A stretch of 64,000 nt of DNA, taken from assembly GCA_900540875.1 (NCBI GenBank), contig UQHT01000010.1, positions 1-64,000 of the forward strand, read 5' to 3'. The translations under genes were made by a program, and so were the position numbers. Position 1 is the first letter of the stretch. The number at the start of each line of letters is the position of its first letter. Of the stretch, positions 7,826 through 17,110 are shown in pieces. The stretch comes from an uncultured Collinsella sp. (lineage in GTDB: Bacteria > Actinomycetota > Coriobacteriia > Coriobacteriales > Coriobacteriaceae). The notes beneath the pieces are model-generated. The model had not been told where the DNA came from. It searched no databases and was given only the letters and a program-made list of their open reading frames with translations.

Positions 7826-7964
7826 CATGTCGATCCACCCGGGAATCACATGCAATGAAATCTCTTGCCAACGGGCATCGCGCGCTGCGCAGACGCGAGC
7901 GGAATCGTGTGTCTTGGTGCCATGAAGCCCCACGAGCCTTTAGTTGGAAGAGAAGGGATTCGAC

Positions 7965-9413
7965 ATGGCTGTCGATAACAAGAAGATTGCTGAGGACGTG
8001 CTCGCTGCCGTCGGCGGCGCCTCCAATGTGACGAACGCGACGCACTGCATGACCCGCCTGCGTCTGAACCTCAAGGATCAGTCCATTCCCACTGACGATG
8101 AAGTGAAGAAGATCAAGGGCGTGCTGGGCGCACAGTGGTCTGGCGGCCAGTATCAGGTCATCATTGGCCAGAACGTGCCGAAGGTCTATGACGCCGCTCT
8201 CAAGCTCGGCGTGAAGGGCGAGGGCGCAATCGCAGAGAACCTCGATGCGAGCGCCAAGGAGCCGCTGACGCTCAAGACTGCGGGCAAGAAGACCCTCAAC
8301 TACCTGTCCAAGACAATGGTTATGACGATCCCCATCATCATGGGCGCCGCCATGTTCCGTACCATTGCCGTACTTTGCGGCGACGGCATGCTCGGTATCT
8401 GGTCTGCAGATTCTGACATCTACAACTTCTTCTACAACTGGATTTACAACGCCGGCTATTATTTCCTCCCTGTCTATCTGGGTTGGGCTGCCGCAAAGCA
8501 GCTCGGCTGCAGCCAGCCGCTCGGCATGATGCTCGGCGGCGTGCTCATTGCCCCCGAGTTCATGACGTTGGTCAACGCCGCTGCGGATTCTGGTGCTACG
8601 ACCACGATGGTTTACGGCGTGCTCCCGGCTCAGCTGAACAACTATTCTGCGACCGTGCTCCCCATGCTGCTGTCTATGCCGGTGCTGATGGTCGTCGAGA
8701 AGTTCATGAAGAAGATCATCCCCGACATGCTCTCCACGGTGTTTGTGCCCGTGTGCACCATGGCTGTGATGACCCCCGTTTCCCTGTGCGCCCTAGCTCC
8801 GATTGGTTCCATTCTGGGCGACCTGGTCGGCAACTTTATGTTCGGCCTCGGAAACGCTGGCGGCATCGTCACGATCCTCTCCCTCGTCGCCATTGCCGCG
8901 CTTTGGGAGTTCCTGGTTATGACCGGTATGCACCAGGTTCTGATTGCCCTCGGCATTGTGCAGGTGCTCACCTCAGGGTCTGACTCCTGCGTTATGGTCG
9001 CGGGTGCTATCGCTCAGTTCGCCACGTGGGGCATGGCCTTCGGTGCCTTCCTGCGCCTTAAGGAGGTCGACGAAAAGGGCGCTATGCTTGGTTTCTCGCT
9101 CTCCGGCATTGTCGGTGGCGTGACGGAGCCCGCGCTGTATGGCTGCGGCTTTAAGTATACTCGCTGCCTGGGTGCCATGGTCGCGGGCGGCGCTATCGGC
9201 GGCCTGATCGCGGCTCTCACTAATGTGACCACGTATGTTTTGGGCGCAACTAATATCCTAGGTATTACAGGTTATGTTGCAGACGGAACTGCTAATCTCG
9301 TATGGGGCTGCGTTGCATCGGGCACTGCATTTGTTGCCGCCGCTGCCATCGCCTACTTCTTTGGCTTTACCAAGGAGCAGCTCGACGAAGACGCTGCTGC
9401 CGCCAAAGCCTAA
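7965..9413 (+). CDS. PTS sugar transporter subunit EIIBC (glucose/beta-glucoside superfamily)
   Basis: A 482-residue membrane permease that phosphorylates its sugar during uptake. The N-terminal EIIB domain has the phosphocysteine in NATHCMTRLRL. After a linker near 90-110, EIIC spans the membrane about ten times (for example TMVMTIPIIMGAAMF, FLPVYLGWAAAKQLG, IVGGVTEPALYG, the last a conserved GITEP-type motif). There is no EIIA domain, and none is encoded nearby, so phosphate must come from an EIIA elsewhere. The start follows AAGGG; a start 21 bases upstream is possible. Expression is probably gated by the antiterminator upstream. Sugar specificity is unknown. Confidence 0.92.
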   Translation: MAVDNKKIAEDVLAAVGGASNVTNATHCMTRLRLNLKDQSIPTDDEVKKIKGVLGAQWSGGQYQVIIGQNVPKVYDAALKLGVKGEGAIAENLDASAKEPLTLKTAGKKTLNYLSKTMVMTIPIIMGAAMFRTIAVLCGDGMLGIWSADSDIYNFFYNWIYNAGYYFLPVYLGWAAAKQLGCSQPLGMMLGGVLIAPEFMTLVNAAADSGATTTMVYGVLPAQLNNYSATVLPMLLSMPVLMVVEKFMKKIIPDMLSTVFVPVCTMAVMTPVSLCALAPIGSILGDLVGNFMFGLGNAGGIVTILSLVAIAALWEFLVMTGMHQVLIALGIVQVLTSGSDSCVMVAGAIAQFATWGMAFGAFLRLKEVDEKGAMLGFSLSGIVGGVTEPALYGCGFKYTRCLGAMVAGGAIGGLIAALTNVTTYVLGATNILGITGYVADGTANLVWGCVASGTAFVAAAAIAYFFGFTKEQLDEDAAAAKA

Positions 9414-9440
9414 AGCATCCGTTCGGTAGGACAATTATCT

Positions 9441-9474
9441 GGGGCACTTGGCTGCGCTTCAAGTGTCCCTTTCC
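9441..9474 (+). terminator. Terminator between the PTS and deacetylase genes
   Basis: GGGGCACTTG and CAAGTGTCCC form a 10 bp stem with one mismatch, followed by TTT. It may reduce read-through into the deacetylase gene. Confidence 0.65.
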
Positions 9475-9490
9475 GTAGATGGGGGTCAAT

Positions 9491-10255
9491 ATGAAGCAAT
9501 TGCTCATTCGTGCCGACGATATCGGTTATTCGTATGCCGTTAACCTGGGGATTGCCCGCAGTATCAATGAGGGCCTGGTGCGCTCGGCGGGACTTATGCC
9601 CAATATGCCCGAGGCCGAGCGTGGCTGGTCGCTCGTGGCGGATGTCGGCATTGCGGTGGGTCAGCACACCAACGTGTGCCTGGGCAAGCCGTGTGCCGAC
9701 CCGGCGCTCATTCCGAGCATGCTCAACGAGAACGGCGAGTTCCATAGCAGCCGTACCTTCCGCGATCATTTTAAGCGCGGCGAGGAGTTGATAGACTTCG
9801 ACGAGGCCTGCATCGAGATCCGCGCGCAGCATGACCGCTTTGTCGAGATCGTGGGCCGCGAGCCCGATTACTTTGAGGCCCATGCCGTCATGAGCAAAAA
9901 CCTTAACCGAGCGATCTCGGCGGTTGCTCAGGAGCTGGGCCTTAAGGAGCAAAAGGCGAGCTTCGACCCCGCGGCTGTGGTGCATTGCGGAGATACTGAT
10001 CTGCGCATGGTGATGCGCTCGATGGAGCCGGGCTACGAGCCCAAAGAGGCAATCATGCAGACGGTTCGCGAGATGGTGGACGGCGAGACGGTCGTCTTTG
10101 TGTGCCATCCGGGCTATCTCGATCGTTTTATCCTGGAGAACAGCTCGCTCACGACCGACCGCACCAAGGAAGTCGATGCGCTGATCGACCCCGAGCTTCG
10201 CACTTGGCTTGAGTCTCAACCTGATCTTCGCCTGATCGACTACCGCGACCTGTAA
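9491..10255 (+). CDS. YdjC/ChbG-family carbohydrate deacetylase
   Basis: A 254-residue metal-dependent deacetylase. IRADDIGYSYAVN gives the aspartate pair, GQHTNVCLGKP a metal histidine and YFEAHAVMSK a third conserved block; HPGYLD closes the fold. Family members deacetylate chito-oligosaccharides or their 6-phosphates (ChbG). The ATG at 9491 is preferred because GGGGG is five bases upstream, rather than the ATG at 9479. Position next to a sugar PTS suggests it acts on the imported phosphorylated sugar, which would then carry an N-acetyl group; this is inference. Confidence 0.88.
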   Translation: MKQLLIRADDIGYSYAVNLGIARSINEGLVRSAGLMPNMPEAERGWSLVADVGIAVGQHTNVCLGKPCADPALIPSMLNENGEFHSSRTFRDHFKRGEELIDFDEACIEIRAQHDRFVEIVGREPDYFEAHAVMSKNLNRAISAVAQELGLKEQKASFDPAAVVHCGDTDLRMVMRSMEPGYEPKEAIMQTVREMVDGETVVFVCHPGYLDRFILENSSLTTDRTKEVDALIDPELRTWLESQPDLRLIDYRDL

Positions 10256-10265
10256 GGACCCAAGT

Positions 10266-10296
10266 CACCACAAAGGGGACAGTCGCCTTTGTGGTG
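10266..10296. repeat. Perfect 11 bp inverted repeat
   Basis: CACCACAAAGG (10266-10276) and CCTTTGTGGTG (10286-10296) are exact reverse complements around a 9-base loop containing GGACAGTC. It lies directly before a T-rich terminator and belongs to the GGGAC-containing hairpins seen elsewhere in the window. Confidence 0.75.
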
Positions 10297-10304
10297 GTTC
10301 TGGC

Positions 10305-10336
10305 GCCGTTGCCATTATGGCGGCGGCGTCTTTTTT
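10305..10336 (+). terminator. Terminator after the deacetylase gene
   Basis: GCCGTTGCC pairs with GGCGGCGGC (two G-U pairs) over ATTAT and is followed after three bases by T6. Confidence 0.75.
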
Positions 10337-10394
10337 GTCCGTGCGGCGCGGTAGAGTGTAGGCGGTTGAAATTTGCGTCCATCGAGGAGCTGCC

Positions 10395-12152
10395 ATGAAC
10401 GAGATCAAGTGCCCGCATTGCGGCGAAGTTTTTAAGGTCGATGCGTCCGGTTATGCGGATATCGTCAAGCAGGTGCGCGATGCCGAGTTCTCGCGCGACC
10501 TGGATGAGCGCGTGAAGGCGGTCCAGCGCGAGGGCGAGCAGGCACTGGAGCTTGAGCGCTCGCGCTCGACGGCTGCTTTGCAAAAGGCAGAGTCTCAGCG
10601 CGACGCTCAGCTTGTCGAGCAGAAGAACGCTGCAGCTCAGCAGCTGGCACAAGAGGTTGCCAAGCGCGACGCTGAGCTTGCCGAGCTGCACGCCAAGCTC
10701 GAAGGCGCTGCCGCAGAGCGCGAGAGTGCAAGTCAGCGCGCGGCGGTTGAGGCCCGTTCCGATGCTCAAAAGGAGAATGCCGAGCTTCAGCGCGAGATCG
10801 ACAATTTACGTGCGCAGTTGGAGCGCAAAGATGATGAAGCCAGGCTTGCCGAGGCGGCGGCACGCAATGCTGCTCAAAACGACCTGTCCGCGCGCGACGC
10901 TCAGATTGCCGAGCTGCAGGCCAGGATCGCCGCGGCGGACAAGGCCCAGGAGATGGCGCTTGCCGCTGCCGCGGCAGAGTCGCAGCGTGAGCTCGATGCC
11001 GCTCGCAGCGAGGCCGAGCGCGCGCTTACTGACTATCGCGCGAAGGTGCAAGAGAAGTTTTCCGCCGCAAAGGCTCAGTCCGAGCAAGAGGCCGAGGGCC
11101 TGCGTGCCCAGCTGCGCGAGCAGGAACTGATGGCAAAAATGAACCTGTCAGAGGCGGTCGCCGCGGCGGAGCGAGAGCGCGATGAGGCACGTGCCAAACT
11201 GACGAGCGAGCTGGCGGTGCGCGATTCTCGCGAGGAGCAAGCCAAGGCGGCACACGAGCTCGAGCTTGCGCAGGCCAAGCGCGCGAGCGATGACCTGATT
11301 CGCTACAAGGATGAAGAGATTGAGCGCCTTAAGGACATGAAGGTTCGCCTGTCCACCAAGATGGTGGGCGAGTCGCTCGAGCAGCACTGCGAGACCGAGT
11401 TTAACCGTCTGCGCATGACGGCGTTTCCCAATGCGTACTTCGAGAAAGATAACGATGCATCCGAGGGCACCAAGGGAGACTTCATTTTCCGTGAGTACGA
11501 CGCGAGCGGCAACGAGGTCATTTCGATTATGTTCGAGATGAAAAACGAGAACGACGAGACCGCGACCAAGCATAAAAACGAGGACTTCTTTAAGAAACTC
11601 GATCATGATCGTCGCCAGAAAGGCTGTGAGTACGCGGTGCTCTGCACACTGCTCGAGCCCGAGAGCGAGCTCTATAACGCAGGAATCGTGGACGTGAGCT
11701 ACCGCTACGAGAAGATGTACGTGATCCGTCCGCAGTTTTTTATTCCCATGATTACGCTGCTGCGCAACGCCGCCATGGGTTCGCTTCGCTATAAACAGGA
11801 GCTAGCGGAGTACAAGCAGCAGAACATTGACGTCACGAACTTCGAGGCCAAGATGGAGAAGTTCAAGAATGATTTCGGTCGCAACTACGAGATCGCGAGC
11901 CGCAAGTTCCAAACGGCAATCGATGAGATCGACAAGACGATTAGCCATCTGCAGAAAACCAAGGAGGCGTTGCTGTCCTCCGAGAACAATCTGCGCCTTG
12001 CCAACAAGAAAGCCGACGATCTTACCATTCGCAAGCTCACGTGGGGCAACAAGACCATGAAAGCAGCGTTTGACGAGGCGCGCGGGGCCGCGACAGAGAC
12101 GAACGATGAGCCAGCCGAGGCGGATTCGTATGAGGTCGAGGATGCCGAGTAG
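10395..12152 (+). CDS. DUF2130 coiled-coil protein
   Basis: A 585-residue cytosolic protein. It opens with a zinc-finger-like CPHCGEVF (residues 5-12), continues with about 280 residues of Ala/Glu/Arg-rich coiled coil, and ends with a DUF2130 domain from about residue 310 ([61 protein letters not shown]). The D and E-x-K positions in GDFIF and FEMKNE fit the proposed PD-(D/E)XK relationship of DUF2130, which also resembles RmuC-type proteins. Its function is not established. It is flanked by terminators on both sides and so is a single-gene unit. Confidence 0.85.
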   Translation: MNEIKCPHCGEVFKVDASGYADIVKQVRDAEFSRDLDERVKAVQREGEQALELERSRSTAALQKAESQRDAQLVEQKNAAAQQLAQEVAKRDAELAELHAKLEGAAAERESASQRAAVEARSDAQKENAELQREIDNLRAQLERKDDEARLAEAAARNAAQNDLSARDAQIAELQARIAAADKAQEMALAAAAAESQRELDAARSEAERALTDYRAKVQEKFSAAKAQSEQEAEGLRAQLREQELMAKMNLSEAVAAAERERDEARAKLTSELAVRDSREEQAKAAHELELAQAKRASDDLIRYKDEEIERLKDMKVRLSTKMVGESLEQHCETEFNRLRMTAFPNAYFEKDNDASEGTKGDFIFREYDASGNEVISIMFEMKNENDETATKHKNEDFFKKLDHDRRQKGCEYAVLCTLLEPESELYNAGIVDVSYRYEKMYVIRPQFFIPMITLLRNAAMGSLRYKQELAEYKQQNIDVTNFEAKMEKFKNDFGRNYEIASRKFQTAIDEIDKTISHLQKTKEALLSSENNLRLANKKADDLTIRKLTWGNKTMKAAFDEARGAATETNDEPAEADSYEVEDAE

Positions 12153-12171
12153 GGGATAGCGTATCGCGCAA

Positions 12172-12213
12172 AAAGCGGGGCCGCTGGCGATGTTGCCAGC
12201 GACCCCGCTTTGT
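12172..12213. terminator. Bidirectional terminator between convergent genes
   Basis: AAGCGGGG-CC... pairs outer with CCCCGCTT and inner CGCTGGC with GCCAGCG. A-rich bases lie before it and T-rich bases after it, suiting both the DUF2130 gene (plus) and the helicase gene (minus). Confidence 0.85.
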
Positions 12214-12232
12214 TTCGTCCCATTGCGCCCGG

Positions 12233-14914
12233 CTAGTCCTCGAGCAGGTCCTCGATAAAGCCGACACGGTAGTTCTTGAAGATTACCTCGCCGCCGTCTT
12301 GCGTGGCGTCCAGATCGACATCGCCCATGATGCCAAAATCGTGGTCGCCATCCTCGTCAGCAAAGATCTGGTGCACGTGCCATACGTGCGCGGTCTTCTC
12401 GTCGGACTCGTCGATGGAAAACATCGCGGCGCTGCGGGCATCTCCGTCGGTGAGGATTTCCTCGTGCTGCTCGTGGTAAGCGTCGAGTGCTTTTTGCCAG
12501 CGGATCTCGCTCATGCCCCAGTCGTCGTCGAGCTCGCCCAGGTCGCGAACGTGCTCGCGGGCGGCAAGGGTCACGCGGCGGAAGAGCGCGTTGCGCACCA
12601 ACAGCGTGCAGCCGCGGCGGTCCGCCACGACCTCGTCGATGCCCTGCGGCGGCGCAGCATCGAGGGCTGCCGGGTTGCCGGCGTTCTCCCACTCGTCCAC
12701 CAGGCTCGAGTCCACCGAGCGCACCACAAAGCCGAGCCACGAGATAATGTCGCGCAGACGCTCGTCGCGCTTCTCGATGGGCACGGTGCGGTCGAGCGAA
12801 CGGTAGGCCTCTGCCAGGTAACGCAGCAAAATGCCCTCGGAACGGGCGATGCCGAGCTTTTGAATGTAACCCTTAAAATCGCTCGCGCTTTCCAGCATAT
12901 CGCGCAGGACGCTTTTGGGAGAGAGCTGGTAGTCGTTTGCCCAGGGCACTTCCTGGCAGTACTTGTCGAAGGCGGCGTCGAGTAAGTCCTCGAGCGGTTT
13001 TTCGTAGGTGACATCCTGGATGCGCTCCAGGCGTTCCTCATATTCGACGCCGTCAGCCTTCATTTCGGCCATCGCGCGGTCGCGCGCTGCGCGCTCCTGA
13101 GCGCGCAGCACCTGCTTGGGATCCTCGAGCGTTGCCTCGACCATCGAGATCAGGTCCATGGTATAGGTCTCGCTCTCGGGATCGAGCAGCTCCAACGCGG
13201 CAAGCAAAAACGGCGAGAGCGGCTGGTCGAGCGCAAAGTCCTCGGGCAGGTCGACCGTCAGTGCGTAGTCGATGTCCGGCGCGGCGTCAGCCGGAGCGTC
13301 GGGTGCGGGCGGCACCTCGGTGCGCACGACGACGCCGGAATCGATGAGCGTGGCGAAGATCTCGTCGGCACGAACCTCGAGCTTAGCCTTTTCCTCGGGG
13401 GTCTGCAGGCTCGTCTCGATGAGGTCGTGTACGCGGGCTCGGGCATCGCCACCCTGCTCGACCACGCTAATCACCATGGAGTGCGTGATGCGCAGGCGCG
13501 GCTTGAGTGTCTCGGGCTGCGTCTCGATCAGGCGCTCGAACGTCTGCTTGTTCCAGGTGACAAAGCCCTCGGGGGCCTTCTTCTTTTTAATCTTGCGGAG
13601 CTTTTTGGGGTCGTCGCCCGCCTTGGCCATAAGCTTGGCATTCTCGATCTCGTGCTCGGGTGCCTCGGCGATGACCATGCCCTCGGTATCGAAGCCCGAG
13701 CGGCCGGCGCGACCGGCAATCTGATGAAACTCGCGGGCGCGCAGACGACGCATCTTGTAGCCGTCGAACTTGGTGAGCGCGGTGAGCACCACGGTATGGA
13801 TGGGCACGTTGATGCCGACGCCGAGCGTATCGGTGCCGCAGATGACGGGCAACAGGCCCTGTTGTGCCAAGCGCTCGACCAGCAGACGATAGCGCGGCAA
13901 CATGCCAGCATGGTGCACGCCGACGCCGCATCCGAGCAAGCGCTTAAGAATCTTGCCAAAGGCCGTCGAGAAGCTCGTGCCCTTGGCCGCCTCCTTGATG
14001 GCCTCGCGCTGCTCCTTGCTGGCAATACCAAAGTTGGCGAGGGATTGCGCCGTCGCAAGTGCGGCGTCCTGGCTAAAGTGCACGATGTAGAGCGGGGCCT
14101 CGCCGCGGCGCATTGCGAGCTCGACGGTGCCCTCGAGCGAGGTCGTCACGTAGTCGTAGCTCAGCGGCACGGGGCGTGGGGCATCGACGACCAGATCGCA
14201 CGCGGCGCCGGTGTGCTCCTCGAGTGAGGCGGCGATCGCGGTGACATCGCCGAGCGTGGCGCTCATGAGCATGAATTGTGTGTGAGGCAGGGTGAGCAGC
14301 GGTACCTGCCAGGCCCAACCGCGATCGGGGTCGGCAAAGTAGTGGAACTCGTCCATGGCGACGCAGCCCACATCGGCATCTTCGCCCTCGCGCAGTGCGT
14401 CGTTAGCAAGGATCTCTGCCGTGCAGCAGATGACGGGCGCTTTGGTATTGATATGCGTGTCGCCGGTGATCATACCGACGTTATCGCGGCCGAGCACCTG
14501 TACCAGGTCGAAGAACTTTTCGCTGACCAAGGCCTTGATGGGGGCCGTGTAATAGCAGCGCTTGCCCTGCGCCATGCCCATAAAGAGCATGCCCAGCGCG
14601 ACGAGCGATTTGCCCGATCCGGTCGGTGTGCCCAAAATGACGTGATCGCCGGCAGCCAGGTCCATGAGGGCCTCTTCTTGGTGATCCCACAGCTCGATGC
14701 CGCGGTCGCTCGTCCATTCAAAGAAGCGCTCGAAGGCCTGATCGGGCGTGAGCCACGGTTCGGGCTCGCTGCCATCCTCGGGCTCCCACCAAGCGGGGGA
14801 GAGCGCGCCGAGCGAGCCGAACTCTGCCTCGGTTCCCGTGCCGCCCGAGAATGAGCTGGCAGCGCCGGCGCCGGAGACGGTGCTGGCGGCGGTATCTGTC
14901 GTGGTCTGTGCCAT
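12233..14914 (-). CDS. Ski2/Mtr4-like DEAD/DEAH RNA helicase with DUF3516-type C-terminus
   Basis: An 893-residue superfamily 2 helicase. After an unstructured Ala/Ser/Thr-rich N-terminus, motif I GTPTGSGKS is at about 95-103, motif II DEFH near 188-191, motif III MSATLGD, and motif VI HQIAGRAGRSGFD. The long C-terminal half resembles the DUF3516 region of actinobacterial Ski2-like helicases, which remodel RNA. A ribosome site (GAGAAAG) precedes the ATG. Substrate and partner nuclease are unknown. The TrmB gene upstream is transcribed in the same direction about 100 bp away. Confidence 0.88.
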   Translation of the reverse strand: MAQTTTDTAASTVSGAGAASSFSGGTGTEAEFGSLGALSPAWWEPEDGSEPEPWLTPDQAFERFFEWTSDRGIELWDHQEEALMDLAAGDHVILGTPTGSGKSLVALGMLFMGMAQGKRCYYTAPIKALVSEKFFDLVQVLGRDNVGMITGDTHINTKAPVICCTAEILANDALREGEDADVGCVAMDEFHYFADPDRGWAWQVPLLTLPHTQFMLMSATLGDVTAIAASLEEHTGAACDLVVDAPRPVPLSYDYVTTSLEGTVELAMRRGEAPLYIVHFSQDAALATAQSLANFGIASKEQREAIKEAAKGTSFSTAFGKILKRLLGCGVGVHHAGMLPRYRLLVERLAQQGLLPVICGTDTLGVGINVPIHTVVLTALTKFDGYKMRRLRAREFHQIAGRAGRSGFDTEGMVIAEAPEHEIENAKLMAKAGDDPKKLRKIKKKKAPEGFVTWNKQTFERLIETQPETLKPRLRITHSMVISVVEQGGDARARVHDLIETSLQTPEEKAKLEVRADEIFATLIDSGVVVRTEVPPAPDAPADAAPDIDYALTVDLPEDFALDQPLSPFLLAALELLDPESETYTMDLISMVEATLEDPKQVLRAQERAARDRAMAEMKADGVEYEERLERIQDVTYEKPLEDLLDAAFDKYCQEVPWANDYQLSPKSVLRDMLESASDFKGYIQKLGIARSEGILLRYLAEAYRSLDRTVPIEKRDERLRDIISWLGFVVRSVDSSLVDEWENAGNPAALDAAPPQGIDEVVADRRGCTLLVRNALFRRVTLAAREHVRDLGELDDDWGMSEIRWQKALDAYHEQHEEILTDGDARSAAMFSIDESDEKTAHVWHVHQIFADEDGDHDFGIMGDVDLDATQDGGEVIFKNYRVGFIEDLLED

Positions 14915-15012
14915 GTGGTTGCTTTCTCTCGCGTTTGTTCGCCATCCATTATGGCGTAGCGGCGGCGCGGGGTGCTAGCGCGCGGGAAAATGCAGGAAAT
15001 GGGCGCGGGGTG

Positions 15013-15852
15013 TTAACGCTCCTGCGGCAGGCGCTTCTTGCCTTTACGGGCGCGGTTTCTAAAGTTCTCGACGGCCTCTTCCATACCCAGAGGTACATAG
15101 GTGAGCTCATCGAGGTTTTCGGGCAGGTAGCAGGCAAGGCTTTGCTCCTGCGCGCGGCCCGCCGCGAGCTGTTCATCGCTGGGCTGCGCGCCGGGTGTGG
15201 CGCAAATGCCATAGACGACGGCACCCATCTCGCGCGTGCGGCATTCGTATTCGGTCTCGGGATGCTCGGGATGGTCGCGGCGGACGTCGTCGCTTACCCA
15301 AAGCGTGTCGTAGCCGGCCGCGGCAATCTGCCCCAGGGCGTAGTCGCGCAGCGGTTTGCTGTCGGTGCGCAGCGTAACGGTGGCGCCGGCTGCAAAGAGC
15401 GGGCGGTAGAGCATCAGATGGTCGACATGGACGAGCCGTTTTTTGGCGTACTTGGCCTTGGGCTGCGGCGTGGGAAAGTTGATGGTGATGGCATCGAGCT
15501 CGCCTGCGGCAAACAACTGCGGCAGCGATGCGGCGCCTCGGGGCAGGACGAGTGCGTTGGACAGCTCCTGCTCGCAGATTTTCTGTGCGGCATAGGCGAT
15601 GCAGATGGGCTCCTGGTCCATACCGATAAAGAGGGTGTTTGGCTCGTGGGCCGCGCGCTCTACAAGGTACGTTCCCTTGCCACAGCCAAGATCCAGGTGA
15701 AGGTGTTCGAAGGGCTTGCTGCCAACTGGCGCGCAAGCCTCGCGCCAATCTCCGGCATAGGCCTCGGGGTTCGTCTCAATCGCATCGGCGTAGCGCTCCA
15801 GGCGCTCCTCGAGCACAAAGTTCTTAGGCGTGCGAACGTGGACGGCTCCCAT
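15013..15852 (-). CDS. trmB: TrmB-like tRNA (guanine-N7)-methyltransferase
   Basis: A 279-residue SAM-dependent methyltransferase. HLDLGCGKGTYLVERA is the SAM loop, FIGMDQE the acidic strand end, ITINFPTPQPKAKYAKKRL replaces the usual NFPDPWPKKRHHKRRL catalytic block, and TEYECRTREMG matches the TrmB C-terminal T-x-YE motif. The enzyme would methylate G46 of tRNA. The changed catalytic block (D to T and W to Q) is odd and leaves activity or target uncertain. A C-terminal extension of about 40 residues rich in Glu/Arg/Lys is also unusual. Confidence 0.72.
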   Translation of the reverse strand: MGAVHVRTPKNFVLEERLERYADAIETNPEAYAGDWREACAPVGSKPFEHLHLDLGCGKGTYLVERAAHEPNTLFIGMDQEPICIAYAAQKICEQELSNALVLPRGAASLPQLFAAGELDAITINFPTPQPKAKYAKKRLVHVDHLMLYRPLFAAGATVTLRTDSKPLRDYALGQIAAAGYDTLWVSDDVRRDHPEHPETEYECRTREMGAVVYGICATPGAQPSDEQLAAGRAQEQSLACYLPENLDELTYVPLGMEEAVENFRNRARKGKKRLPQER

Positions 15853-15872
15853 GAGGCTCCTTGATCATGAGT

Positions 15873-15898
15873 ATGGAACGCATGGCAGCACGTTCCAT
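15873..15898. repeat. 8 bp inverted repeat upstream of trmB
   Basis: ATGGAACG and CGTTCCAT flank a 10-base loop just 5' of the trmB start. It could be an RNA hairpin in the leader or a binding site. Confidence 0.5.
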
Positions 15899-15970
15899 CA
15901 ATGGGTTGAAAAGGGTGGGGCATAGCTTGCCCGAAAGTTGCGGTGCGGCTCGGCGGCAAGTCGCCGATGC

Positions 15971-16843
15971 CTACAGGCGCTTGAGAATCACGTAACGGTT
16001 GAGCTCGCCGCTGCGACCATCGGCATGGAAGCGCTCAAGCTCGCGCACGGGGACCTCGCCGCTCTTGTAGAATGTGCGCACGCCGCGCACCAGGTCGGTG
16101 ATCTGCTGATCGTCAAAGTGATGGCAATAGCGGTAGGCGTGGCGGTCGTTTTGCCAGCCAATGAGGTGGTCGCCGGCTTCAAACTGCGCGGAATCGTAAC
16201 TTTCAAACGGCGGGGTGAGCTCGGCGCGGGCTTCGGCGCGAACGGCCTTGCGCGCCATGCGCTCGTCGTTCATAAACTCCCAAAAGCTGATGGCGATGAT
16301 GCCGCCTGGGCGCGTCTGGCGCACCAGGGCGTCGAGCACGCGTACGCGGTACTCGCACGACGGCACGTGGTGCATAAAGCCAAAGCAGACCGAGATGTCG
16401 GCGAGCGGGGCGTCGAAAAGCACGTCGGGTGTCTCGGCGGGGTTGAGCTTCATGAGGGCATCGAGTACGTCGAGTTCCTGGAAGTGCAGGTTGGGAATGC
16501 GCAGGGCGTGACCGTGCGCATCGATAGCCAAATCCTGACACGAGTCAACACCATAGAACTCAAACGGGCAACTGGCATCTGCCGAGGGGTTTGCGCCGTC
16601 GACGCCCTTGGCGGAAAGTGCGCCGCCGGCGGCAAAGTTCTCGAATCGCATGTTGCCGCAGGCAAGATCGAAGACGCGGACGGGATGCTCGATCGTGGCG
16701 ACGTCGAGCTGCTCGAGCGCTATGTCCATGGTGCGTACCCAGCCGGGCCACGGTGCCTGGCGCGTATCGGAGAAGGAGGCGGAGTGCTCGCGATAGAACG
16801 TATTGTTGAGCTGAATGAGCGATGAGGCGAAATCGCGGTTCAC
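15971..16843 (-). CDS. Class I SAM-dependent methyltransferase
   Basis: A 290-residue protein with the Rossmann signature VFDLACGNMRFENF, an acidic FYGVDSC strand, ISVCFGFMHHV (post-motif II) and RPGGIIAISFWEF (motif after strand 5). The N-terminus (FASSLIQLNNTFYREHSASFSDTR...PWPGW) is typical of a group of uncharacterised bacterial methyltransferases acting on small molecules, tRNA or proteins. I set the start at the GTG 16841-16843, preceded by GGAGGGAG; the longer frame to 16978 extends into the divergent promoter region. The substrate is unknown. Confidence 0.8.
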   Translation of the reverse strand: MNRDFASSLIQLNNTFYREHSASFSDTRQAPWPGWVRTMDIALEQLDVATIEHPVRVFDLACGNMRFENFAAGGALSAKGVDGANPSADASCPFEFYGVDSCQDLAIDAHGHALRIPNLHFQELDVLDALMKLNPAETPDVLFDAPLADISVCFGFMHHVPSCEYRVRVLDALVRQTRPGGIIAISFWEFMNDERMARKAVRAEARAELTPPFESYDSAQFEAGDHLIGWQNDRHAYRYCHHFDDQQITDLVRGVRTFYKSGEVPVRELERFHADGRSGELNRYVILKRL

Positions 16844-17110
16844 GGCGCGGAACTCCCTCCGTTGGCGGTGCGGAATAAACAGTACGACCATACTACCGTT
16901 AACGCCGCAACGGGGACAACCGAGCTGCGGGTCATTGCTTTGTTTGGACACATTTCCGCAGCTCATATATGCCCGCAACCGCCGGTTGTCAAAAATCTCA
17001 CTAGAATAGGTGGCATGCTTTTGGCGGTGGCGGATAGATTTTTAACTGTGCAAGGCGCCTTAAGAACAAAAACGGTCCGGCGGCACGGCTGGCATCGCAT
17101 AGGAGGAACC
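16844..17110. other. Divergent intergenic region
   Basis: This 267 bp gap separates the methyltransferase (minus) from the XRE regulator (plus). It is relatively AT-rich between about 16980 and 17050 and contains TTGTCA at 16987 and TAGAAT near 17003, but their spacing is not that of a standard promoter. I see no RNA gene in it. Confidence 0.4.
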
